Below are positions 1 through 7,331 of a stretch of DNA of 14,338 nucleotides, piece by piece (within the stretch, counting starts at the first letter, position 1; each line of letters begins with the position of its first letter). A program made the position numbers and the translations under genes. Source of the stretch: CAZNUM01 sp046861615 (GTDB lineage: Bacteria; Fidelibacterota; Marinisomatia; Marinisomatales; TCS55); assembly GCA_046861615.1 (NCBI GenBank), contig JBHHUS010000044.1, positions 1 through 14,338 of the forward strand, given 5' to 3'. Below the pieces are notes generated by a model that saw nothing but the letters and a program-made list of their open reading frames with translations, was not told where the DNA came from and ran no database searches.

Positions 1-584
1 TCTGAATAAGACGCGGCAGACCCAATCGCGCTCACAATACCTTCCCCGACCCGGGCAATGATAGTATCATCGGTTGCACCGCCTACAAGACCCGGAATAT
101 TAGTCCGTACCGTCACCCGCGCCCGGGCTTTTAGTTCAATCCCGTCCTTGGCCACCGCTGCTAAATAACCATCCCGGGGAGCGTCAATCACTTTAGGGTA
201 AACACTGGTTTGAACGGCGGTCTTGACGTCCCGTCCGGCAAGATCGATCGCTGTGGCAATTTCAAAGGGAAGGTGAATTTTTGCCTTATCGGCGGCAATA
301 AGGGCCGCCACCACGTTGGCCACATTTCCCCCGGCCAGATAGTGGGTCTCCAGCATATCGGTAGTTACCTTTTCAAGCCCTGCCTTTTGACTGTTTATTA
401 CACCGTCTACAACCAGACGGGGTGAAATTTTTCTTAACCGCATCCGGATTAGATCAATTATCGTAATATGTCCCAACCCAAGGCTGACAACCGCCTGAAT
501 CCACATGCCGATGGGTACGAAATAAAACAAAAGAAATACAAGAACAACCACCATTGACAAAAGAAAAATGGATATAACATTCAT
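1..584 (-). CDS. floA: Flotillin-like protein FloA, C-terminus missing at window edge
   Basis: This is the N-terminal 194 codons of a FloA (YqfA-type) flotillin-like scaffold protein; the rest lies beyond the left edge. FloA proteins sit in the inner membrane and organise functional membrane microdomains. The translation begins MNVISIFLLSMVVV, giving one N-terminal hydrophobic hairpin at about residues 3-40. The family landmarks then follow in order: HYLAGGNVANVV near residue 81, AAIDLAGRDV-like TAIDLAGRDVKTAVQ near 112, VYPKVIDAP, KARARVTVRTNIPGLVGG and ARVGEGIVSAIGS near 185. The ATG at 584 is chosen because an AAAGGAG Shine-Dalgarno lies six bases upstream, inside the last codons of nfeD. 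Only three bases separate the nfeD stop from this start, so the two genes are surely cotranscribed, as NfeD and flotillin-family genes commonly are. Identity is recognised by motif memory against the Bacillus FloA sequence and is strong. Confidence 0.93.
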   Translation of the reverse strand, partial: MNVISIFLLSMVVVLVFLLFYFVPIGMWIQAVVSLGLGHITIIDLIRMRLRKISPRLVVDGVINSQKAGLEKVTTDMLETHYLAGGNVANVVAALIAADKAKIHLPFEIATAIDLAGRDVKTAVQTSVYPKVIDAPRDGYLAAVAKDGIELKARARVTVRTNIPGLVGGATDDTIIARVGEGIVSAIGSAASYS

Positions 585-587
585 GAT

Positions 588-1955
588 TTACTCCTTTAGC
601 TCATGATTTAATTTTCTGACTACAACTCTATTTCCGTCTACTGACAAAATCTTAACAGTTGAATTTTTATTGATAAAATCGCCTTCGCTAACTACAAATA
701 TTTTTTGATCATTTACCTGCACCCACCCGGAAGGGCGTAAATCTGACTGGGCAATTCCTTCCTTTCCAACCATTGATTCTAACCCCAAAGAAATGCTGTA
801 ACCATATTCAGCTTTTTCCACGCCCGGAGCGGTGAGTTTTTGCCAGAAGGAGGTTTTGGTCATCAACTTGAACAGTAGTACCAATCCTACCAGACCGCCA
901 ATAATACCAATCGTTAATCCCCATAATGCCATAGACTCTATCTCACTGCCAACGGGGATATCCGGTAACAGCAGACCGTATAACCCCCACAGTAACAGAA
1001 TAATACCGCCAATACCAGCCACTCCAAAACCGGGAATAAACAGCATTTCAATTAAAAGCAGAATCACACCACCAAGGATGATCAGCATATCTGTCATGGT
1101 TGCCAATTCGACAATGTAGGAAGCACCCAAGGACAAACCAAGGCAAATTAATCCTACTGTTCCGGGGATTCCCCAACCAGGACTTTGCAACTCAAATAAA
1201 ATGCCCAGAAAACCAAAGGTCGTTAACAAAGAAGCCACAATCGGATTAGTAAGAAAACGTACCAATGATTCAGACCAGTTTTCACTGGTACTGCGAACGA
1301 CGGCATCTTCGTACTCCAGAAGGGAAAGTAATTCATCAAATGACTCTGTCTTCCCATCGGCAATCTTATACTTCAGTGCTTTTTCAGTTGTTAGGGTTAT
1401 TAGTTTCCCTTCTTTCCGACCTTCCAGATCCGCTACTTCAATCGAATCTCCGTCAATGACCAAATGGGTAAAACTCAGCTCTTCATCTACCATTCCCTTT
1501 GCGATTTCAACATTCCGATTCCTTCTTTCAGCGGTGGAGGCCATTTCTTCCCGCATGTAGCTGATTACCTTTTCACTGGCTTTCTTACCGGACATATCCA
1601 CAGCAGTTGCTGCTCCGATTGTACCACCTCCCGTCATATAAATTTTCTCACAGGAAAGTGAAATAAGCGCCCCTGCTGAAATCGCCCGGCGATTTATAAA
1701 CGCAATCGTAGGAATAGTGGAACTTAAAATGGCATCTTTAATCTGGGTAGCCGCATCCAAGCGACCCCCAAAAGTATCAATATCAAAAATAATCACATCG
1801 GCTCCCGCCTCCGTTGCCATGGAAATGCTGCGCTCGATGAAAGGTGGTAATCCTAAATCAATAACATCATGAATAGGGACACGGTAAACCAGTCCCTTGG
1901 AAAATCCCACTGACAAAAAAACAAGGAGTAGTAACCGATGAAAGCGTTTTCGCAT
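588..1955 (-). CDS. nfeD: NfeD family membrane-bound serine protease (ClpP/S49-like class)
   Basis: This is a long-form NfeD protein of 455 residues. A signal or anchor segment spans about residues 5-22. A ClpP/SppA-fold protease-like domain covers about 24-215, with the nucleophile motif AISAGA (candidate Ser93) and the strand DVIIFDIDTFGGR at 53-65. Several hydrophobic helices follow at about 237-365, and a C-terminal soluble OB-fold domain (SLGLESMVGKEG onward) covers about 388-450. In archaeal homologues a Ser-Lys dyad cleaves hydrophobic stretches of a stomatin partner. The segment expected to carry the lysine (about 131-148, reading YMREEMASTAERRNRN) has no lysine, so activity is uncertain. 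The next gene is floA, the usual flotillin partner. The start at 1955 gives a clean signal sequence, but no strong Shine-Dalgarno precedes it. Confidence 0.92.
   Translation of the reverse strand: MRKRFHRLLLLVFLSVGFSKGLVYRVPIHDVIDLGLPPFIERSISMATEAGADVIIFDIDTFGGRLDAATQIKDAILSSTIPTIAFINRRAISAGALISLSCEKIYMTGGGTIGAATAVDMSGKKASEKVISYMREEMASTAERRNRNVEIAKGMVDEELSFTHLVIDGDSIEVADLEGRKEGKLITLTTEKALKYKIADGKTESFDELLSLLEYEDAVVRSTSENWSESLVRFLTNPIVASLLTTFGFLGILFELQSPGWGIPGTVGLICLGLSLGASYIVELATMTDMLIILGGVILLLIEMLFIPGFGVAGIGGIILLLWGLYGLLLPDIPVGSEIESMALWGLTIGIIGGLVGLVLLFKLMTKTSFWQKLTAPGVEKAEYGYSISLGLESMVGKEGIAQSDLRPSGWVQVNDQKIFVVSEGDFINKNSTVKILSVDGNRVVVRKLNHELKE
591..597 (-). promoter_or_regulatory. Shine-Dalgarno site of floA, embedded in nfeD
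   Basis: On the minus strand the sequence reads AAAGGAG, six bases before the floA ATG. The same bases encode the final Lys-Glu codons of NfeD, followed directly by its TAA stop. This arrangement couples floA translation to termination on nfeD. Confidence 0.8.
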
Positions 1956-2054
1956 TTGTTTGATATTAGCCGTTATGCATGTATAAAATCAATGCTGGTG
2001 AGTCGAAATTAAGTTAGATTTAATTCATTTGTCGGCAGAAAGTATTCGCTCTAA
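1956..2054. promoter_or_regulatory. Divergent intergenic promoter region between nfeD and the lpxL homologue
   Basis: This 99-base AT-rich gap separates two divergently transcribed genes, so both transcripts probably start here. On the minus strand a loose candidate is TATACA near 1985-1980, with a poor -35-like TCGACT 15 bases upstream. On the plus strand, TTCATTTG at 2024-2031 resembles the Bacteroidota-type -7 element (TAnnTTTG), with one mismatch. Neither match is good enough to assign a promoter. Neither flanking start has a clear Shine-Dalgarno. The existence of promoters is inferred from gene orientation. Confidence 0.4.
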
Positions 2055-2918
2055 ATGACCTGGACAGCCAAAATAACCTACTATTGCTTGAGATTCATTG
2101 CCAGAAATCTGGGAGCAAAATCAAAGCAAGCGCGTTTAAAAGTTGCTCAATTATTAGCCTCCTTTGTTTATCATTATATTCCCATTCGAAAGAAGCAGGC
2201 CGAAATAAATCTGCAAAAGGCCTTTCCCCAGAAACCTCCATTCTGGATTAACCGGATTTTAAAGCGTTGCTATATTCTATTTTGCAGTAACTTCATTGAG
2301 TTCATCACCCTCCCCAAATCAATTGAAGATACTACCATTAAAGTGCACGGACAAAAAGTATTGGAAAAAGCTTTTAAGCAGGGTAAGGGAGTAATCCTAA
2401 TCACCGCTCATTTTGGAATGTGGGAAATACTGGTTTACTGGTTAGGAGTGAATGGTTATCCTTGTTATGGAATCATCCAGCGACAGCGGAATCGGGGAGC
2501 AGATTTATTTTTCAGGGAGATTCGTAGCAAAAGTCAGGTCCATCAACTTTACAAAAATACACCTGTGGAGACCATGCATAAGGTTTTGAAGAAAGGCGGT
2601 GTGTTGGTTCTGGCCAGTGATCAGGATGCCAGAAAAAAAGGAGTGTTTGTAAAATTTTTCAATCAGCTGTCTTCAACACCTAAGGGTGCGGCTATCTTTC
2701 ATCTACGAACAAAAGCACCGGCAGTTTTTGCCACTGCTTATAAAAATAATACCGATGATTTAACATTACATTTTCAATCGGTGATTGCAGAAACGGCCAA
2801 AAGTGTAAGAAACTTTACCCAAGCCTACACTGCCATGCTGGAGCAAATGGTTCGTGAATACCCGGATCATTATTTCTGGTTTCATCGTAAATGGAAAACA
2901 AAGGCTCCTTCCATTTGA
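2055..2918 (+). CDS. LpxL/HtrB-family lysophospholipid (lipid A) acyltransferase
   Basis: This 287-residue protein belongs to the LpxL/LpxM (HtrB/MsbB) family. These inner-membrane enzymes use acyl-ACP to add secondary acyl chains to a Kdo-lipid A precursor. The acyltransferase motif HX4E appears as AHFGMWE (His119, Glu124) after the strand GVILITA. A second block, LVLASDQDARKKGVFVKFF at about 184-202, matches the family's conserved DQ-containing core. The C-terminus YFWFHRKWK (273-281) is the typical family ending. An amphipathic N-terminal stretch at about residues 6-45 is consistent with membrane association. The length is slightly below the roughly 300 residues usual in Proteobacteria. 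The family also contains phosphatidylinositol-mannoside and ornithine-lipid acyltransferases, so the exact acceptor is inferred from the nearby lpx genes. It is the first gene of a plus-strand trio, and the next gene starts inside its 3' end. Confidence 0.88.
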   Translation: MTWTAKITYYCLRFIARNLGAKSKQARLKVAQLLASFVYHYIPIRKKQAEINLQKAFPQKPPFWINRILKRCYILFCSNFIEFITLPKSIEDTTIKVHGQKVLEKAFKQGKGVILITAHFGMWEILVYWLGVNGYPCYGIIQRQRNRGADLFFREIRSKSQVHQLYKNTPVETMHKVLKKGGVLVLASDQDARKKGVFVKFFNQLSSTPKGAAIFHLRTKAPAVFATAYKNNTDDLTLHFQSVIAETAKSVRNFTQAYTAMLEQMVREYPDHYFWFHRKWKTKAPSI

Positions 2919-3502
2919 CCGCCTCCATTCCCAAACGAATTTCAATCAAATCAAAAAATGCCATTCAATTAGCAGGAAATGCCATTCTTTTTGGCGGGCT
3001 GATTGTCTACCCAACCGATACATTATACGGTTTTGGAGTTGACGCCCGAAACGCTGAAGCTATCGACAGATTAAACCGCATCAAAGGCCGACAGACACCC
3101 TTGAGTGTCATTGCTCCCGATCAGAATACGGTATTAAGCTGGACTACTATTTCCTACGAAGATTGGGAATTGGTAAAACAGTATTTACGGGGATCTACTA
3201 CAATTATTTTACCGGTGAAAAAGGATATTGTACATTTTAAAATCATGGGTCCCAATGATAGCTTGGGTATCCGGATTCCGGCCCATCCATTCGGCCCTAC
3301 GTTGGTGGAACGGCTTGGTTTTCCAATTACAACTACCAGCGTTAACCGGGTTGGCAAAACGCCCTTGAATAACCCTGATCAAATTCAGGAGCAATTTGGT
3401 ACCGATATTGATTTGCTGATCGATGGCGGACCACTGCCCGGGTCCAAAGGATCCACTGTTTATAAACTGGAAAAATCAAAACTGAAAATTGTACGTCCAT
3501 GA
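2891..3502 (+). CDS. L-threonylcarbamoyladenylate synthase, TsaC/Sua5/YrdC family
   Basis: This protein makes threonylcarbamoyl-AMP from threonine, bicarbonate and ATP, the first step of the t6A37 modification of ANN-decoding tRNAs. It is 203 residues, the short TsaC-like form without the extra Sua5 C-terminal domain. The family landmarks are VYPTDTLYGFG at 39-49, RIKGR with PLSV at 63-73, the nucleotide-binding TTSVNRVGKTPL at 148-159 and GSKGSTVYKL at 184-193. The ATG at 2891 overlaps the upstream acyltransferase gene by 28 bases. An in-frame TTG at 2915 is a fair alternative: it overlaps the upstream stop as TTGA, has AAAGG ten bases before it and would remove eight non-conserved residues. 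The 3' end overlaps the next start as ATGA, so the trio is translationally coupled. Whether it is TsaC proper or the YciO paralogue cannot be settled by eye. Confidence 0.88.
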   Translation: MENKGSFHLTASIPKRISIKSKNAIQLAGNAILFGGLIVYPTDTLYGFGVDARNAEAIDRLNRIKGRQTPLSVIAPDQNTVLSWTTISYEDWELVKQYLRGSTTIILPVKKDIVHFKIMGPNDSLGIRIPAHPFGPTLVERLGFPITTTSVNRVGKTPLNNPDQIQEQFGTDIDLLIDGGPLPGSKGSTVYKLEKSKLKIVRP

Positions 3503-4218
3503 AAAATTTTCCGTTCATTATTTCTATTCTTTTTACATTTTTAACCGTAGTACTAAAAGGGCAGAATATTCCGTTCCGTGTTGGAGAATTATTAATCTAC
3601 AACGCTGAATTTAACTATATTCCCGTGGGAGAAGCCGTTTTACAGGTCCACGGAATGGACACAATCAACAACTATCCTTCCTATCATGTGAGTTTTTCAG
3701 CCCATACGGGGAAATTGGCTGATCAGATTTTTAAAATTCGCGACCGTGTGGATATCTGGCTGGATAAAACCAAATTGTACACTCACAAAATGCGTAAAAA
3801 AATCAGGGAAGGACCCTATAAAAAACGTACCCACATGATTGTTGATTACGATAATATGATTGCGATTACCAATCAGGATACCAGCAAGATTAATTTTGAA
3901 GTCCGGGATCCTTACTCAATGTTTTATTATTTAAGGACAATTCCCCTAGAAGTGAATAAACCGATGTCATTTTCAACCTATGAAAATAGAAAAAATACCG
4001 AATTTGATCTGGTGGTTACCGGGAAGGAAATCGTAAATGTACCTTTTGGCAGTTACATTTGCAAAGTGGTAAAACCCTATAAAAAAGGGAGAACCCTGTT
4101 TAAAAATCAGGGAGATATGCAGATCTGGTTTACAGATGATAAAGAACGTTTACCACTAAAGATTCAGATTAAGTTGAAATACGGTTCAATGACTTTATAT
4201 TTACGGCAGGTTAATTAG
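3499..4218 (+). CDS. Exported DUF3108-type protein of unknown function
   Basis: This is a 239-residue predicted periplasmic protein. A signal peptide spans about residues 1-22 (hydrophobic FIISILFTFLTVVL, then KGQ). The mature part is beta-rich and starts FRVGELLIYNAEFNYIPVGE, which resembles the opening of DUF3108 proteins: a YxxxxxxIxxGEA pattern with alternating polar and hydrophobic residues. Further family-like blocks are DRVDIWLD (82-89), DPYSMFYYLR (137-146) and MQIWFTDDKERLPLKIQIK (207-225), the last resembling the conserved WxTxDxxrlPlki ending. The molecular role of the family is not known to me. It is the last gene of the plus-strand trio, starting on an ATGA overlap with the threonylcarbamoyl-AMP synthase gene. 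Its final eight bases overlap the convergent rseP. Assignment to DUF3108 is by pattern and should be confirmed by profile search. Confidence 0.75.
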   Translation: MKNFPFIISILFTFLTVVLKGQNIPFRVGELLIYNAEFNYIPVGEAVLQVHGMDTINNYPSYHVSFSAHTGKLADQIFKIRDRVDIWLDKTKLYTHKMRKKIREGPYKKRTHMIVDYDNMIAITNQDTSKINFEVRDPYSMFYYLRTIPLEVNKPMSFSTYENRKNTEFDLVVTGKEIVNVPFGSYICKVVKPYKKGRTLFKNQGDMQIWFTDDKERLPLKIQIKLKYGSMTLYLRQVN

Positions 4219-5380
4219 TAAATAAGCGACCAATATCATTTATAATCACCGTCACCATCAATAAAAGCAATAAGGTCATCCCAATCTGTTGAATCACCAG
4301 ACGGGTACGAGTTGTTAAAGGCCGCCGGATGGTTCCTTCAATCAGAGTGATTAAGATATGACCGCCATCCAATCCTGGTATTGGTAAAACATTCAAAAAG
4401 GCCAGATTACAACTGATTAATGCCATTAAAGTGAACAGCGGGATCCAGCCAGCCCGGGCTGATTCACCGGCCAGTTGAGCTATCAAAATCGGGCCGCCTA
4501 GATCTTTAATGGAGGCTTTACCACTGGTAATCATCTGAATGGATAATATCAACAGACCGAATCCTCTTAATGTAGAAACAGCGCCTGTTTTTAAGCCTTC
4601 AGCAAATGTGATCGGTTGATAATCAAATTGGGGATAAATACCAATTACACCCACCGTATCACCGGTGCTAGAGTTGACATTCAATTGGGTCACTAAATCC
4701 AGATTGTCTTTGTGATTACCCCGCAAATAAGTCAGTGTTATTCTCCTTTCAGGGATTGCGTGAATAATTTTAGTAAGATCCTCCCAACTGGATACGGTTT
4801 GATCGTTTATTTCCAGAATCCGGTCCCCTGGTAAAAGTCCGGCGGATTCTGCCGGCATATCCGGAACCAACTCAGAAATAATCGGTTCATCAGATATTAC
4901 CGGTTTCCCCATGTAAATGGCCACACCGGTAAAAAGAATATAGGCTAACAATACATTCATGATTACGCCGGCACTCATGAACCAGATTTGAGCCCAGCGC
5001 GGTTTACTCATTAATTCATCGGGTTTGTATTCAATATTCGTATCCAGACTTTCATCGATAATACCGGCAACTTTGACATAACCACCGAATGGTATAATGG
5101 ACAGGCAATATTCCGTTAAACTACCACTTCTTCCTGGCTTAGAAATAAAAACCGTTTTAATCGGGGTCCATTTAAGTTTCCCATCCTGATTCCGGCGAAA
5201 AAAGAATAACCTGATTTCCCATCCATCAGGGATGGAGGTAAAGGTCAGAATCCGTGGAGGATAGCCGATGGAAAAACGATTTACCCGGACACCAATTGAT
5301 CGGGCAGCCAGGTAATGTCCCAGTTCATGGACAAAAATAAGTACGCCCAGAACAACAATTGTAGCCCATAGGGTAGTCAT
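4211..5380 (-). CDS. rseP: RIP metalloprotease RseP (site-2 protease family)
   Basis: This zinc intramembrane protease is expected to cleave anti-sigma factors after site-1 cutting and to clear signal-peptide remnants. The zinc motif HELGH is at residues 18-22 in the first transmembrane helix. The conserved membrane-reentrant block IIPFGGYVKVAG is at 95-106. The third metal ligand lies in NVLPIPGLDGGH, with LDG at 337-339. One PDZ domain spans about 160-235, with the ligand loop near AGLLPGDRILEIN; the proteobacterial enzyme has two PDZ domains, and 389 residues suits the one-PDZ form. About 35 extra, partly basic residues (roughly 50-86) sit between the SIGYPP block and EYCLSIIPFGG, where most homologues have a short beta-hairpin. 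The gene is last in the minus-strand operon, 43 bases after dxr, with only a weak GAAAG upstream of its ATG. Its stop overlaps the convergent DUF3108-type gene. Confidence 0.95.
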   Translation of the reverse strand: MTTLWATIVVLGVLIFVHELGHYLAARSIGVRVNRFSIGYPPRILTFTSIPDGWEIRLFFFRRNQDGKLKWTPIKTVFISKPGRSGSLTEYCLSIIPFGGYVKVAGIIDESLDTNIEYKPDELMSKPRWAQIWFMSAGVIMNVLLAYILFTGVAIYMGKPVISDEPIISELVPDMPAESAGLLPGDRILEINDQTVSSWEDLTKIIHAIPERRITLTYLRGNHKDNLDLVTQLNVNSSTGDTVGVIGIYPQFDYQPITFAEGLKTGAVSTLRGFGLLILSIQMITSGKASIKDLGGPILIAQLAGESARAGWIPLFTLMALISCNLAFLNVLPIPGLDGGHILITLIEGTIRRPLTTRTRLVIQQIGMTLLLLLMVTVIINDIGRLFTN

Positions 5381-5423
5381 GGTATTAATACTTTCAAAAT
5401 ATTAATGTTTTCATTCCGTTCAT

Positions 5424-6593
5424 CTATTCAGAATTAAGATAATTTTTACCGAAAGATGTTACAAATTCTTTTGTCCAGCGTTCTAAATCCAGTAAATCCT
5501 TTAATTCCGGTTTTTCAATCCAATGATGCCGACCACAAGCTTCTTCGATGACCCGGGGAATATCAGTAAATTTCAACTCCCCTTTCAAAAATCGGTAAAC
5601 AGCCTGCTCATTGGCTACGTTCAAAACAGCCGGAGTCGTCCCACCATTATGTAATGCCTCATAGGCCAGTTTAATACAGGGAAAACGTTCCAGGTCCGGA
5701 GCTTCAAAGGTCAAAGCCTGTACGGCAACCAAATCTAATTGTTCCCAATTTGCAGCCCGGTGGCGGGGATAAGTCAAGGCATACTGGATCGGTATTTTCA
5801 TGTCAGGAATCCCCAATTGAGCCTTTACTGATTTATCTTTGAATTCAACCATGGAATGAATAACTGACTGGGGATGAATTACAATATCAATTTTTTCCGA
5901 TGTCAGACCAAATAACCAGTATGTTTCAATAACTTCCAATCCCTTATTCATCATGGTGGCAGAATCAATAGTGATTTTATCCCCCATATCCCAATTGGGG
6001 TGTTGCAAAGCTTCTTCCGGACTAATCTGGTTAAAAGTGTCAATGGCCCGCTGTCGGAACGGGCCACCGCTGCCAGTTAAAATAATTCGATTCACATCTT
6101 CGATTGATTCCCCAATCAAACACTGCCAGATAGCTGAGTGTTCACTATCTACCGGGAAAATCCGGGCATTACTTTTTTCTTTCTCCCGTTCAATCAGTTG
6201 ACCGGCCATCACTAGACTTTCCTTGTTACTCAAAGCCACATCCACACCTGCCTGAATAGCACATAGGGTCGGTTCCATACCCGCAGCACCAACCAGTCCA
6301 TTCAACATAATATCATTATCCCGTCGGGCCGCCAGATTTAAAAGACCATCGCGTCCACTTAGCACTTCAATTCCAAGACCAATCAATTCTTTTTTTACCA
6401 CTGTTTCTGCTTTGGGATCACCAATAACCACTGTTTTGGGTAAATATTGTTTTGCCTGAGCTATTAAAAGCGGATAATTCCGATGGGCTGAAAGACCGGT
6501 CAGTTGAAACTCTTCCCGGAACTGTTCAAATACTTTCAGTGTATTTAACCCGATCGAACCAGTTGATCCAAGAATAGTTAAACGTTTGGACAT
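5424..6593 (-). CDS. dxr: 1-deoxy-D-xylulose 5-phosphate reductoisomerase
   Basis: Dxr converts DXP to 2-C-methyl-D-erythritol 4-phosphate with NADPH, the committed step of the MEP isoprenoid pathway. The protein is full length (389 residues; E. coli Dxr is 398). The NADPH-binding loop GSTGSIG is at 9-15 and NKES at 123-126. The metal-binding Asp-Ser-Glu is at 149-151 (PVDSEHSAIWQ). The substrate-binding GSGGPFR is at 174-180, the flexible-loop HPNWDMG at 198-204 and SATMMNKGLE at 211-220, with Glu220 as a further metal ligand. The C-terminal helical domain has NGGTTPAVLNVANEQAV at 316-332. The ATG shares one base with the upstream stop (TGATG), so it is probably read by termination-reinitiation. 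Its product feeds the prenyl chains extended by UppS, encoded at the head of the same operon. Confidence 0.97.
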   Translation of the reverse strand: MSKRLTILGSTGSIGLNTLKVFEQFREEFQLTGLSAHRNYPLLIAQAKQYLPKTVVIGDPKAETVVKKELIGLGIEVLSGRDGLLNLAARRDNDIMLNGLVGAAGMEPTLCAIQAGVDVALSNKESLVMAGQLIEREKEKSNARIFPVDSEHSAIWQCLIGESIEDVNRIILTGSGGPFRQRAIDTFNQISPEEALQHPNWDMGDKITIDSATMMNKGLEVIETYWLFGLTSEKIDIVIHPQSVIHSMVEFKDKSVKAQLGIPDMKIPIQYALTYPRHRAANWEQLDLVAVQALTFEAPDLERFPCIKLAYEALHNGGTTPAVLNVANEQAVYRFLKGELKFTDIPRVIEEACGRHHWIEKPELKDLLDLERWTKEFVTSFGKNYLNSE

Positions 6594-7309
6594 CAGTTGA
6601 ATACTAAATTAAGATCCACTAAAACAGAGATAAACTTAGTGTTTCCGGTTATTTGAGGAACTAAGAACAATCTCTTGATGTTAAATATTGCCCCGGTTTT
6701 TAAATAATTCACTTTACTTCCTAATCGAGCCGGAAAAGCAGAGTTGGTTTGCTGATTGAAACGAACTTCAAACTGATTAGATCCCAGAGAAAGAAATACA
6801 GGTAATTGATGAAAGGAAAAAGCCCTTTTCAGTGCAAACTCATAAGAAGTGAGCTGATACTGATGAACCACCTGTAATCGGCCAATATCCACATCGAATT
6901 TCCAAAAAGATTTCGTCGTCGTTACTCCCTGTTTCAAACCCAGACCAAATGCTGACAGCTGTATTAAAGTTTTTCCCGTTGTAAGTCCTCCGATTTTACC
7001 CCTGACATCCAAATTGGAAGTAATCAAAACAGATCCATATGCTACCGGAATCCATTTAAGGTTTTTACGGGCAAAATCGGAGTTGGTTAAATCAACCCCT
7101 CTGGAAAATACAAGTCCCGTATGCAAACGACAATCATTGAACGCAGGAAGAAGCGGGGCAAACCCGACAGTTAATGCTCCTTGTCTAAATATAGGGAGAA
7201 CCTCAGACTTAAAATTCGAGGGAGAAATTGTATCCAAATCAAATCGGCTCCACTGTGCTGCTACCGAATAAAAACAAAGGATAAAAATTAGGTTGGAAAC
7301 TCGATTCAT
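6593..7309 (-). CDS. Unrecognised exported, beta-rich protein in the envelope operon
   Basis: I do not recognise this 238-residue protein. It starts with a short signal peptide (MNRVSNLIFILCFYSVAAQ, cleavage probably after Ala-Gln near residue 19). The remainder has no transmembrane helix. It is rich in alternating polar/hydrophobic stretches, such as GALTVGFAPLL (44-54), YGSVLITSNLDV (91-102), TLIQLSAFGLGL (114-125), FWKFDVDIGRLQVV (135-148), LPVFLSLGSNQFEVRFN (169-185) and the C-terminal FISVLVDLNLVFN (226-238). These could be beta strands of a small outer-membrane barrel or a periplasmic beta protein; the hydrophobic C-terminal strand resembles a beta-signal. It contains a lone Cys60 in the mature part. 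The gene begins 22 bases after lpxA and its TGA overlaps the dxr ATG by one base, so it is an integral operon member. A role in lipid A or outer-membrane assembly is guilt by association only. Confidence 0.75.
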   Translation of the reverse strand: MNRVSNLIFILCFYSVAAQWSRFDLDTISPSNFKSEVLPIFRQGALTVGFAPLLPAFNDCRLHTGLVFSRGVDLTNSDFARKNLKWIPVAYGSVLITSNLDVRGKIGGLTTGKTLIQLSAFGLGLKQGVTTTKSFWKFDVDIGRLQVVHQYQLTSYEFALKRAFSFHQLPVFLSLGSNQFEVRFNQQTNSAFPARLGSKVNYLKTGAIFNIKRLFLVPQITGNTKFISVLVDLNLVFN

Positions 7310-7331
7310 TCCGAATCAGGCGGTATCGTAA

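Noticed and set aside
5381..5423. Small open frame (ATG, nine codons) in the dxr-rseP gap
   Set aside because: It is very short, AT-rich and lacks a ribosome binding site. It could act as a leader, but nothing supports it beyond chance.
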